Below are positions 54,891-64,000 of a stretch of DNA of 64,000 nucleotides, one piece after another; position 1 is the first letter of the stretch, and the number at the start of each line of letters is the position of its first letter. The stretch is from Neoarius graeffei (Eukaryota; Chordata; Actinopteri; Siluriformes; Ariidae): positions 61,720,738-61,784,737 of the forward strand of contig NC_083587.1 in assembly GCF_027579695.1 (NCBI RefSeq). The letters are read 5' to 3'. A program made the position numbers and the translations under genes. Under the pieces are notes generated by a model. The model made no database searches and was not told the origin of the DNA. It saw nothing but the letters and a program-made list of their open reading frames with translations.

Positions 54891-55702
54891 TGCCAGTCAA
54901 AAGTTTTCTTTACAAATTGTCACTTCATGTCTTCAAATAATGTTTGTTTTTCTTTTTACTTAGTCGAGTGATTCTTGACGTAATACGGATTACTACAGTT
55001 GTGGTGTGGAATAGGGCTGTTTTATTATTTGTATTTACTGTTTTAGTTTAGTGATTTCAAATGTATTAAGAAGGCAAGAAACTCGTCCGCTAATTAGGCA
55101 CCTGTTAACTGAAAAGCGTTCCAGGTGACTCCCTCATGAAGCTGGTTAAGATAATACCAATAGTGTGCAAAACATCATAAAGGGGGCGGCACGGTGGTGT
55201 AGTGGTTAGCGCTGTCGCCTCACAGCAAGAAGGTCCGGGTTCGAGCCCCGTGGCCGGCGAGGGCCTTTCTGTGTGGAGTTTGCATGTTCTCCTCGTGTCC
55301 GCGTGGGTTTCCTCCGGGTGCTCCGGTTTCCCCCACAGTCCAAAGACATGCAGGTTAGGTTAACTGGTGACTCTAAATTGACCGTAGGTGTGAATGTGAG
55401 TGTGAATGGTTGTCTGTGTCTATGTGTCAGCCCTGTGATGACCTGGCGACTTGTCCAGGGTGTACCCCGCCTTTCGCCCGTAGTCAGCTGGGATAGGCTC
55501 CAGCTTGCCTGCGACCCTGTAGAACAGGATAAAGCGGCTACAGATAATGAGATGAGATATATTTTTTAACCTTTTTTTGTTTATAATTCCATGCGTTTTC
55601 ATAGTTTTGATGTCTTCAGTATTGTTCTCCAATATAGAAAATACAAAAAAAGGCCTGTGGAGGAGTAAAGGAAGGATGTGCAAACTTTTAACTGGTACTG
55701 TG
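54891..55702. mobile_element. Tc1-type element split by a SINE
   Basis: The left end is ACACAGTGCCAGTCAAAAGT and the right end AAACTTTTAACTGGTACTGTG, inverted relatives and a known fish Tc1 terminus. The interior left of the SINE has AATTAGGCACCTGTTAACTG, as in Tc1 5' regions. No transposase frame. Confidence 0.7.
55185..55558 (+). mobile_element. tRNA-headed SINE, copy 5
   Basis: Full-length plus-strand copy from GGCGGCACGGTGGTGTAGTG to GCTACAGATAATGAGATGAG, inserted in the Tc1-type element. Confidence 0.9.
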
Positions 55703-55734
55703 TATATACGCACATTGTTTATTTTACTGCTTAA

Positions 55735-55841
55735 ACGTAATCTGTATTTACTGTGACATCCCTTTGATTTTTCTCTATCTTTCAGAACGTCCCACAATTC
55801 TTCTGGAATTGTGGACTTTGACTGTTCCCCTTGCTGCTGGT

Positions 55842-55872
<31 letters not shown>

Positions 55873-56110
55873 CTCTCTTGCAAAACCCAGTCGCTGGCTT
55901 TAGGTTTTTTTGGTTTGAAAAGTGGTCTGTTATGTAATACGCTTCTTTACTGGCATACAAACTTTATTATTTGTAATATTTTTTAAAGTATTGTTTGGGG
56001 AATAAAATAAAATGTTAGAATAATGCAGAAGTCCATAAATAAAATATCTCTAACAGAAGTTGTACTACTTAAATAATCTTGGTGCCTAAGCCTTCTGCAC
56101 AGTGGTGTGT
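55735..56110. mobile_element. Second copy of the Tc1 derivative seen at 4190-4635
   Basis: Shares TTCTTCTGGAATTGTGGACT, CAAAACCCAG and the end GCCTAAGCCTTCTGCACAGT with the upstream copy. It includes a (TTTC)n run at 55842 and a (GT)n run at 56105. Confidence 0.5.
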
Positions 56111-57089
56111 GTGTGTGTGTGTGTAGAAGTATATTGCTGTAAAATGTATCCGATACCAGAGAGAGAGGAAAAAACAAACAAAAAAACAAAACGAGGGCGC
56201 TGGTATCAGATCCTATAACACATAGCAATGATTGGATTTGGAACAGAATTTTTTTTTTCCTCTTTGGGGACAGGAAAACTCACTTGATTTATATTTAAAG
56301 GGGAACAGAGGGCAATATATAGAGTAAATATAACAATAAAACACACATTAACGAACCTTATTCAAGACTTACAAAAGTTTTTTGTTCTAAGGTTGGAAAG
56401 TTATAGTGTTTTGAAAGTAGCTCGAGCAAACTATTTCCGCAGTTTGAACAGCCCGCCATGATGTTCATTTTATCCAATCAGAATGCACGTTCATTTTCTC
56501 TGCGTAACGCTCATGACGTATGTATGTGCCCAGTTGTGTTGGCTCATTGAGGTTGGGAATAGCACGTGTGAAATACCTGTTTCTGCCTCTTGCGACGATT
56601 TCGCAAGTCCACGGGTGGCGCCTATCTCATTGCAGCAAATAAATTCTGCTGGACTCGTGAGCAACTCCATGTTACATTTTCCGCACGAGCACCACGCCGT
56701 GTCACCTGCACGCAGACGCCATGCCCATGGTCAGCATCAGTCTTATCCTCGCCGCCATCTGAGCTTTCTTCTCTTATTTCATCACCAGAGTCGAGAGTAC
56801 CTCTCCTAGCTATTTTAAGTTCATTTCTTAAGACAAGGATTTTTTAAGATGTTACCTTGTTGACAGTTTCGGCGAGAATCTTCTGCCTCCAATGGTCTCC
56901 AATCCATACATCACAGCTGGTCTCACTACTGTCTTATACATCTTACCTTTCACTTTTGCTGGGACTTTCCAATCACAAAATAACTCCTGAAATCCTGCTC
57001 CACCCTGCCTGCACTCTCTTTCTCACCTCACTATCACAGCCCCTATTTTCCTGCACAGTTGACCCCAGGTACTTGAATTCACCAACTTT

Positions 57090-57240
57090 CTTGAAGAAGA
57101 AGAAACCTTTATTCGTCACATACACACTTCAAGCACAGTGAAATTCATCCTCTGCATTTAACCCATCTGAAGCAGTGAACATACATGGGCGCACACCCAG
57201 AGCAGTGGGCAGCCACACTAGAGTAATTCCGTGCCAAATC
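57090..57240 (-). mobile_element. SINE tail fragment
   Basis: GAAGAAGAAACCTTTATTCG through AAATTCATCCTCTGCATTTA to AGAGCAGTGGGCAGCCACAC matches the minus-strand tail at 3797-3900. No head present. Confidence 0.7.
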
Positions 57241-57283
57241 ACCAGATTTTAGAGAAAGTTCCCGACTGACCATCTCAGATTTT

Positions 57284-57626
57284 ATCTCATCTCATTATCT
57301 CTAGCCGCTTTATCCTGTTCTACAGGGTCGCAGGCAAGCTGGAGCCTATCCCAGCTGACTACGGGTGAAAGGTGGGGTACACCCTGGACAAGTCGCCAGG
57401 TCATCACAGGGCTGACACATAGACACAGACAACCATTCACACTCACATTCACACCTACGCTCAATTTAGAGTCACCAGTTAACCTAACCTGCATGTCTTT
57501 GGACTGTGGGGGAAACCGGAGCACCCGGAGGAAACCCACGCGGACACGGGGAGAACATGCAAACTCCACACAGAAAGGCCCTCGCCGGCCACGGGGCTCG
57601 AACCCAGGACCTTCTTGCTGTGAGGC
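57284..57626 (-). mobile_element. tRNA-headed SINE, copy 6, head-truncated
   Basis: Minus-strand copy lacking the A-box end. The flanks carry CAGATTTT at 57276-57283 and 57627-57634, so truncation happened during insertion rather than later. Confidence 0.9.
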
Positions 57627-58454
57627 CAGATTTTGTTCAGATTTTTATATTTTAATGTCCTTGTAACTAATAATTACTGTGCAAAATTTTAGGCCAATAT
57701 CTCCACTAGTTTCGGAGATAGTAAGCTTTCAAAAAGGGGGCGTGGCCCCATATTTAGCATAAAAACCAGTGTTACAATCAAACATCCATAGTTTGATGGC
57801 TAATATCTTTTGAACTGTTCACACTCAATGGTTCAAATTTACACACATGATTCTGTGATATAATAAAGCTCTGTATACAGAAGGAGAGCTTTGTATGTGA
57901 CATATTTGCAGATTTATGGCGTACCAAATATGGCTTCCTGGAATGCACATTTGTCCATGGTAGCACTTTTGGCTCTCTATATCTCCACATTTAATGACAC
58001 CAAATGACTGATTCTTTTTAATATATGAGACATGTTATAGTACTATCAGGAAAACATGTTATATGTATGACAAAAATTATACTTGTCTCATATATAGACC
58101 CCTAAAAATGGAAAAAAGCTTGTCACGTCTGTATTTTGAATGCTTATAGCAAAAAACTGACAAGGTCGACCAGAAAACAAATTAGATCAGTGAAAAGAGC
58201 AATGTCTAATTGATATATGCACCAAATATGAAGTTGGTGCTGTGAAGAAAACTATTTTTTACAAGCTCTTGAATATAGGTTTTATGATATGCGAAAATGC
58301 CATTCACAAGGTTACATCACATGCTACATCATTATTAATTCAAATTCTCTTGACTATACATATATGTAGTATATTTGTAAATATGATAAATGATTTACAA
58401 ATTTCACAAAAGTCAATTACACAAATTTAATTCTATTTAGTAGACTTAGCATGT

Positions 58455-59093
58455 CTATTTGAAGCATTTGAATAACTGGTCAATTTCTTTCACCACGCCA
58501 GACGGAACTACATATTGTCTACCAGTTGATGTGATTGGTGCATCTATGATCTTTATGATGTGTATCAGTGGAACCCAACAGATATCTTTTCTTCTGGGCC
58601 AACTGTAAGACTTTGCAGGACCATGAGGGTGCATAAATTGTACTTGCACATCCTGTTCCTCCTCCGATATTGCACAGATATTACCAATCCACCATTGCTG
58701 GTCATACAAACATGCAACATATTTTCCTGGGATCGTGTCTGACAGGGTGTAACCTTCTTTCACAGCATCATCTCCAACCTGGGGATGAGTGCCACTCATG
58801 TCCACAATGAAGCTTGGTCCACCAGACACTCTGCTGATCTGCAACTCGCTCTCTGAGATAGGAACAAATGAGTGGTTGTCCCTTGTTCCTGGTATTGCTG
58901 AGGACTTTGAAAGTCTCTTCTGAAGAACTTTTCCATTGCTTGTTACTTCCCCCTTTTCAATCCAAATGAAATGGATGTTTTTTATGTTTTTTTTTCTGCC
59001 CACACACAGAGATCTCGTGGTGTCAGTATGTGTTGTGAAGTAACTGCCTGTAAGCTGGCTCAAGCTGCAGAATGCTGATAACCTCAAGGTCAT
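58455..59093 (-). CDS. Transposon-derived protein with a WWIG-type C-terminal domain
   Basis: A 212-residue frame. About residues 54-100 (LSKSSAIPGTRDNHSFVPIS) and the C-terminal domain (GKYVACLYDQQWWIGNICAI, then VQFMHPHGPAKSYSWPRRKD and ICWVPLIHII) match a protein family repeated many times in teleosts and also known from invertebrates, which I take to be transposon-borne. The Trp pair and the FMHPxGP motif suggest a small beta-barrel of the Tudor/chromo type, which is an inference. The first nine residues lie in a large palindrome, so the native N-terminus is probably lost. I cannot name the element class. Confidence 0.6.
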   Translation of the reverse strand: MTLRLSAFCSLSQLTGSYFTTHTDTTRSLCVGRKKNIKNIHFIWIEKGEVTSNGKVLQKRLSKSSAIPGTRDNHSFVPISESELQISRVSGGPSFIVDMSGTHPQVGDDAVKEGYTLSDTIPGKYVACLYDQQWWIGNICAISEEEQDVQVQFMHPHGPAKSYSWPRRKDICWVPLIHIIKIIDAPITSTGRQYVVPSGVVKEIDQLFKCFK

Positions 59094-59788
59094 TAAACTT
59101 GGCCTATAGGTCTATGCATTTAACGGCATTTTTAAACTGACTTTACTCCCCCCAAAAGAATATGAACAGACAAAAAACAAATAGAAAGCAACAAATACAA
59201 CATTAAATGCCAGTCCATGTACGTGACTTACTTTTCACAATGAGAATGCCTCGGCGATCACCTTACATAACATTGCATTACATTTAGCGGTTATTGTTTA
59301 TACAAAGCTACTGAAAAAAGGACAGATTCAGCAGCATACAAAATGTGGGGGCATACAGGGTATACAGGTTAATCAGGGTTAGGATATATGAGAGTTTTTT
59401 TCTTTGTTGTTTGTTTTTTGTAAAGGCTTTACCCCGTTTAAAACAAAACAAAAAACAAACAACAAAGAAAAAAACTCTCATATATACTAACCCTGATTAA
59501 CCTGTATACCTTGTATACCCCCACATTTTGTATGCTGCTGAATCTGTCCTTTTTTCAGTAGCTTTGTATAAACAATAACCGCTAAATGTAATGCAATGTT
59601 ATGTAAGGTGATCGCCTAGGCATTCTCATTGTGAAAAGTAAGCCACATGTACATGGACCGGCATTTAATGTTGTATTTGTTGCTTTCTATTTGTTTTTTG
59701 TCTGTTCATATTCTTTTTGGGGGAGTAAAGTCAGTTTAAAAATGCCGTTAAATGCATAGGCCAAGTTTAATGACCTTGAGGTTATCAG
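59075..59788. repeat. 714-bp near-perfect palindrome
   Basis: Left arm from CTGATAACCTCAAGGTCATT, right arm ending AATGACCTTGAGGTTATCAG, with about 340 bp per arm and a spacer of roughly 25 bp at 59431. The arms differ by only a few bases, for example TGCCTCGGCGATC against GATCGCCTAGGCA. It overlaps the 5' end of the minus-strand ORF. Confidence 0.93.
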
Positions 59789-59895
59789 AGGTCATATGTC
59801 GTTTTACAAATGAAAAATGAATTCAGCACCCAAACATTTAACAAACAAGGCCATTTGCTAACTTCATTAATCATTTTAGTACATTTCATTCCTTA

Positions 59896-60967
59896 AGGCC
59901 CGGTCCCACTGGCCGATGGACACAAAACGTATGCAAAAAGGACACAGCGGATGAACAAAATTTCGGGGGTGGCGCTATCCGTTTTCATCCGCTCCAGAAA
60001 TGGACAAAATTGGCGAAAATTTGCGAAAACAGAACGGAAAAGAACGGACGTGGGTAGTATATAGCGGGGATGTTAAACGCATGTTCATAGGAAGCCTAGC
60101 GGATGGAAGTGGATGGAAGTGGATGACAGCTCCGAAGGGGTTACCGGTGATAACTGAGAAGCGGACGCATAGCAGAAAGAGCGGATGCATAGCGGATGAA
60201 GGGGATGCATCACGTACGCCTAACGGAAACAAAGGGGATGTTGCGCGGATGTATATCAGATGCAGACCGTTCACTGCGCATGCGGGGGGTATGAATTGCG
60301 TCTGCTCCGCGGATATAAAGGGATGCAGCACGCACGCCGTCAGCATAAAGCGGAAAGACGTGCTGGCGGCTACATCGATACATCTCTACTACTAGATGAT
60401 TTTCTCCCCCTTTTTATACAAAATATCGATTGTCCGCTAGGTGTCCTTCTACATACTCTAGACATACTCCAGACATCCTAAATATACGAGATACATCCCA
60501 GATATAAACGCTTTGTCCGTTTTGAATACTTTATATACGAGATGCATACGCTTACATCCTTTCTATTTCCGTGCTACTAACGATGAATAGACGTTTCATG
60601 TACCTTATCTTTCCTCCCTCTTTCCGTTTTCAGCTGCAGCGGATGTGAGTTGCGAGGATGCCCAGAGGATGCAGAGAGGATACAGCAGACGTTTAACGGA
60701 TGATAACGGACATAGAACATTCGTTGCTCGTATATGTCGCGGATTTACATCGTACACGGCGGAAAGTTCATCCGTTCTAAAAGTTTTGTGCAGCTCAAAA
60801 CTTTTTGCGCGGATGAAATCACAGTGGACGGATGCTCGATGGATAGAGCGTATGAAGCATGTATGCAATGAGTACACAACGGATGCGTAGCGTTTTCCAA
60901 CGGATGGCAAAGATTTTTTTACGTTTTACATCCTCTTTGCATCCGTAAGTGCAGTGGGACCGGGCCT
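59896..60967. mobile_element. Harbinger-type element packed with GGATG motifs
   Basis: Termini AGGCCCGGTCCCACTGGCC and GCAGTGGGACCGGGCCT, flanked by TTA on both sides. The 1,072-bp interior has several dozen GCGGATG, GGATGCAT or complementary CATCC motifs on the two strands, far above chance. No transposase was found. Confidence 0.85.
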
Positions 60968-60969
60968 TT

Positions 60970-61785
60970 AGAAAGCTGAGAAACTGGGTTCAGCTGAGAC
61001 GTTTACAGGCCCAAAGTTCAATGACCTCTAGAGGTCAACAGAGGTCAGATAGAGCTCGGCATATTGCAGATTTGAATTCGGCACACCCAAATTGACAAAA
61101 TAAGACCGTTTGCCGACTTTGTCTCAAAAATGCCTTTGGGTGTCACAATTCTGGATTTTGGTACCAGTCTATTATTGAAATAAAGTTTTTAAAAAAGTGT
61201 GAAGTTTATTGTACATTATTGAAGTTTTGTAATTGTGTAGAACAATGAAAAAAGGCATGTATAGTTTAATGATAAATTGTGATAACCTCAATTGCCTTTT
61301 TGTACTACTGTGAATGCCACTGTTCAGCAAAAAGAGAAATCTATGTTGGCAGAATGAGGAATTGAAAATTGACTTAATTAAGAATTCTTAATAAAGGTAA
61401 CAGTGTTATCATAGTTTGGATTATCATGGGCCCATCGTTGGCAAAACATAAAATTCTTAATGCAGACGGGTCCGTGTATCATCCGATCATTCAAGTATTC
61501 CATTCAATCTGGAAAACGAAAAGCAAAAAAACCGCTCAATATTTCGTTTTCCTGTTTTTCTGTATGACCAAAAAATGAGGGATTGGTGTTTGTTTTCCTT
61601 TTTCCAACTCAAAACAGAACAAATAATAAACAGGGAAACCAAAACGAAATAATAACTCTAATTTACGATTATTGATTTTCTCTATTCCCCACGCTACATT
61701 AGCCTTCCCATGATCCTCAGCGACAGTCCATGATCATCTCTGCGTCTATGAAACAGAAAAATTGCATGTGCATGTATATATCAAG
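60970..61785. other. Intergenic, unassigned
   Basis: The 60995-61130 stretch resembles 59785-59870 in outline (GAGGTCA..., AATTC-GCACCCAAA, AAGNCCNTTTGC), so the two may be diverged direct repeats. Nothing else recognised. Confidence 0.4.
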
Positions 61786-62742
61786 CAGGGGCGATTCTAG
61801 CATCTGATCTTTGGGGGTGCTTAGCCCCCAGAGCTGACAGAGGCACCTGGCTTGAACGACAGTGTTTCCACGTTTATTCCGCATTTAGACTAGACTTAAC
61901 TAGACAAGAAGACTAGACTAGACAAGACTAGACTTATGCAATGTTTTAACAGAAGCTGACCCAATAAACTATGATATCTACACATTTACAATCACTGACA
62001 CAAATATTTACGTTATATTTTTAACTAAAGACCTACTACTGCATTTGTAATGTTGGAGCTATTCATTTTGAACAGTGGTAATTGTTAATTAATGTGTTAT
62101 TGTGTATTGTGTAATATTATTATGATTTTACATTAGTTTACATTAGTTTATATTTTTTGTTGATAAGCATGATAAGAATGATAAGCAAACGTAAACGCTA
62201 TGTTACATTAAATAAAATTGACTAACACACGGTGGTCTAGCACCGTAGCACTTGTACAGCTCTGTACAAAAGTATCTCGATATGGATGGTAAATGTCGTT
62301 TTTATCATTCTGTTCATAGACCAGGGAACATCAATATTGCATTATGCATATTATTGTGTTGTGTTTAACAATTGTAACTCCAGTCCGTACCTTCACATCT
62401 CACTATGCCAGTAATACTCAGGTGCTACTTCGAGTTCCTCATCGGCGTGGAATCCAGTTAAAAAAAACACCATGTCGTAGCAAGCACTCGCGCGGACAGG
62501 CAACCCAATCAGAGGGGACGCAAGGAGGAGAGGGATTTTACTGCTCATAGAACTATCACGTAACAGGTGAATTCAAGAACACACACACGCCCGCGCACAC
62601 ATTCATTGCGCAGTGCGCAAGGGCACTTATTTCTGAAAATTACGTCCAAAAGCAGTGTTTTTGAGGTTGCTGAGCTAGGGGGTGCTGAGCTCGTTTTTGG
62701 GGGTGCTTGAGCACCCCCAAAAATAGGCTAAACACGCCCCTA
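61786..62742. mobile_element. hAT element, 957 bp, perfect 8-bp duplication
   Basis: Ends CAGGGGCGATTCTAG and AAACACGCCCCTA, with GGGGGTGCTTAGCCCCC-type hairpins just inside both ends. ATATCAAG is duplicated at 61778-61785 and 62743-62750. It has the same terminal style as the hAT MITE at 43490-44095. No transposase frame. Confidence 0.9.
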
Positions 62743-62750
62743 ATATCAAG

Positions 62751-63305
62751 TAATTCATTCATACATCCTATTCATTTAATATATTAAGCTGATGATCTCT
62801 TAATTATTATTATCTCAATATAATAGTAATCTGTACTCGAGTTGAGGGGGGATGGGGGGATGCCATCCCCCCGGAATAAAAAATGGTCAAAATCATCCCC
62901 CCTCTAAAACGGGCATCCCCCCTCCCTTCCCTTGAGCAATTTTATCAATAAATGTGGACATTACTTCTATTTAACATTGGAATTAGAAATGCCATTCCAC
63001 GTAGCTCTGCTGAAACTGTCGCACTGTGCTGCAGTTGCTGCTGACTGTCATCTGGAATAAAGAGCAGTGGATAAGATAATTTAATTAAATATAATTATAA
63101 TGTAATTTGTGATTTATTTATTATCTGAACGAGGATTTGAGCTTTGAAAAATGACCGGATTCTTTCTGTAACGTTGATTCCCGCTGTTATCTAGGTCACG
63201 TGACACCTTAACGTTGACGGTTACCAAGGAGCTGCCTTGGATACTTTGATACTTTGCTTCGATACATAGCAGCACTTTGATACATACTGGATACAAGCTA
63301 GCAAA
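62751..63305. other. Unassigned, with G- and C-rich inverted motifs
   Basis: The 62845-62935 stretch has GGGGGGATGGGGGGATGCCA then CATCCCCCC twice and CATCCCCCCTC, possibly a transposon terminus belonging to the finger-protein exon at 63306. No partner terminus was found. Confidence 0.35.
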
Positions 63306-63413
63306 ATGAGTTAAAAGCAGGCATCTTTGGAAAGTTTCTTTGGAAAGGGGAAAAGGCCCATTGAGGAGACAGAAGAAGAGCCTATGACGAAGAAAAAGAA
63401 AGCTGCATTTTAG
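63306..63413 (+). pseudogene. Finger-protein/hAT-type first exon with early stop
   Basis: ATG AGT TAA is followed in frame by KQASLESFFGKGKRPIEETE then EEPMTKKKKAAF and TAG. QASLESFF-x-K-x-KR is the usual opening of ZMYM/TTF-type hAT proteins, in which this N-terminal stretch resembles a PCNA-interacting box. The TAA at codon 3 breaks it here; the rest of the protein is not in the window. Confidence 0.5.
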
Positions 63414-63786
63414 CAGACACTTTGTCGAGTCCCACACCAATCCTGCTCTGCCTTACATGTTGTGACCGGCTCTCTAATGAGGCAATGAAGCCTTCAAAAC
63501 TGCTAGTGTCGTTAATTTTAGCCTTCCTGTCTTGAATAACACTTTTTGTTGCCTGAAGAATAACAAACGAACGTCCAGGCTGATTAAATTAATGGCCTTA
63601 TACAAGAAATCAAAGCTAACATGAACCTGAGTAAGCTATCGATAGCTGGCTAGACTCCAAACTAACATTCATTATGATAGCTGTGTTGTTACCCGCCGCC
63701 CACAAATTAGGCTCCATATCGGTAACTTTACAGCATGATAGCGGGCTCACAGAAAGTGGGACTGATATTCGTAACGCTTGACTTAC

Positions 63787-63859
63787 CTCCTGAAATGTTT
63801 TTTCGTGCGATCTTAAATCCGAGCTTGCTTAGGTCTTGCTGTCCACTCCGCTTGGCCAT
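63787..63859 (-). CDS. Candidate first coding exon, minus strand
   Basis: ATCATGGCC gives a good start context at 63859 and opens MAKRSGQQDLSKLGFKIARK then NISG, ending in a strong donor GTAAGT at 63786. A CpG-rich upstream sequence (63880-64000) would suit a promoter. The next exon would lie to the left, but I could not find it. It may be a host gene or a mobile-element gene; the product is unknown. Confidence 0.4.
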
Positions 63860-64000
63860 GATGCTGCAATCCGCTGCTGTCACTGACGCCGAATGAAATC
63901 AAAAATAACGGAACCCCAACTGAATGTCACCTCCTCAAACGCGTCGCTTGCGCGCGCCCTCTCTCGCGGGAGCTTACTGTATGCTCAGTTTCAGCAGAGC

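Noticed and set aside
55273..55569. Recurrent frame MEFACSPRVRVGFLRVLRFP seen at several sites
   Set aside because: It is the translated body of the tRNA-headed SINE, not a gene.
56483..56847. Frames near 56.5-56.8 kb with a CpG-containing start
   Set aside because: The minus strand shows an acidic Ser/Asp stretch like the first exon of a transposon protein, but without termini or a clear start it cannot be supported as a feature.
60000..60395. 131-codon frame in the GGATG-rich element
   Set aside because: Its reading is a by-product of the repeated GGATG motifs and shows no protein family features.
1..64000. CRISPR array, bacterial operons or prophage
   Set aside because: The window is intron-rich vertebrate DNA; the spaced repeats seen are minisatellites and transposons without spacer/repeat structure.

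Overview
The window is vertebrate nuclear DNA, almost certainly from a teleost fish. Introns are large, intergenic DNA is AT-rich and full of repeats, and there is a dense population of fish-type mobile DNA: a tRNA-headed SINE, Tc1/mariner, hAT, Harbinger, Kolobok, Penelope-like and non-LTR elements. Repeats of this SINE type are abundant in ostariophysan fish such as catfishes, but I cannot fix the species.

One host gene is recognised with confidence: septin 7 on the + strand. Twelve constant coding exons and one 21-nt microexon run from 11788 to 53188. Together they give 422 residues plus a stop in one unbroken frame when the microexon is included, starting from the conserved QQKN segment near the N-terminus. 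All splice phases match. The protein has the septin GTPase motifs (P-loop in exon 3, DTPG in exon 4, AKAD in exon 6), the septin unique element (exons 8 to 10) and the C-terminal coiled coil (exons 11 to 13). A CpG-rich candidate promoter and first exon sit at about 7380-7552, but that exon does not join in frame to exon 2, so the true start codon is unresolved. A polyadenylation signal lies at 53920.

The rest is layered mobile DNA, much of it inside septin 7 introns. Upstream (1-7300) are a LINE end, SINEs, a Tc1 relic, a small exon-like ORF and tetranucleotide arrays. Intron 2 holds a Penelope-like element split by a hAT element, which itself holds two further insertions. It also holds a Kolobok-type THAP element split by two hAT elements. 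Intron 3 holds a zinc-finger DNA transposon split by a THAP element. Intron 4 holds a 1.24-kb foldback and another THAP element. Intron 5 holds a 1.26-kb GC-rich minisatellite. Intron 6 holds hAT, LINE, SINE and a nested 3.1-kb element. A 1.4-kb CT-rich array lies between the microexon and exon 11. The last intron holds a second Kolobok element with a Kolobok foldback inside it.

Downstream of septin 7 (54-64 kb) are Tc1/mariner, SINE, Harbinger-like and hAT elements, a transposon-derived ORF with a 714-bp palindrome at its 5' end, and two short candidate first exons facing one another at 63.3-63.9 kb. I see no CRISPR array, rRNA, or free-standing tRNA gene.
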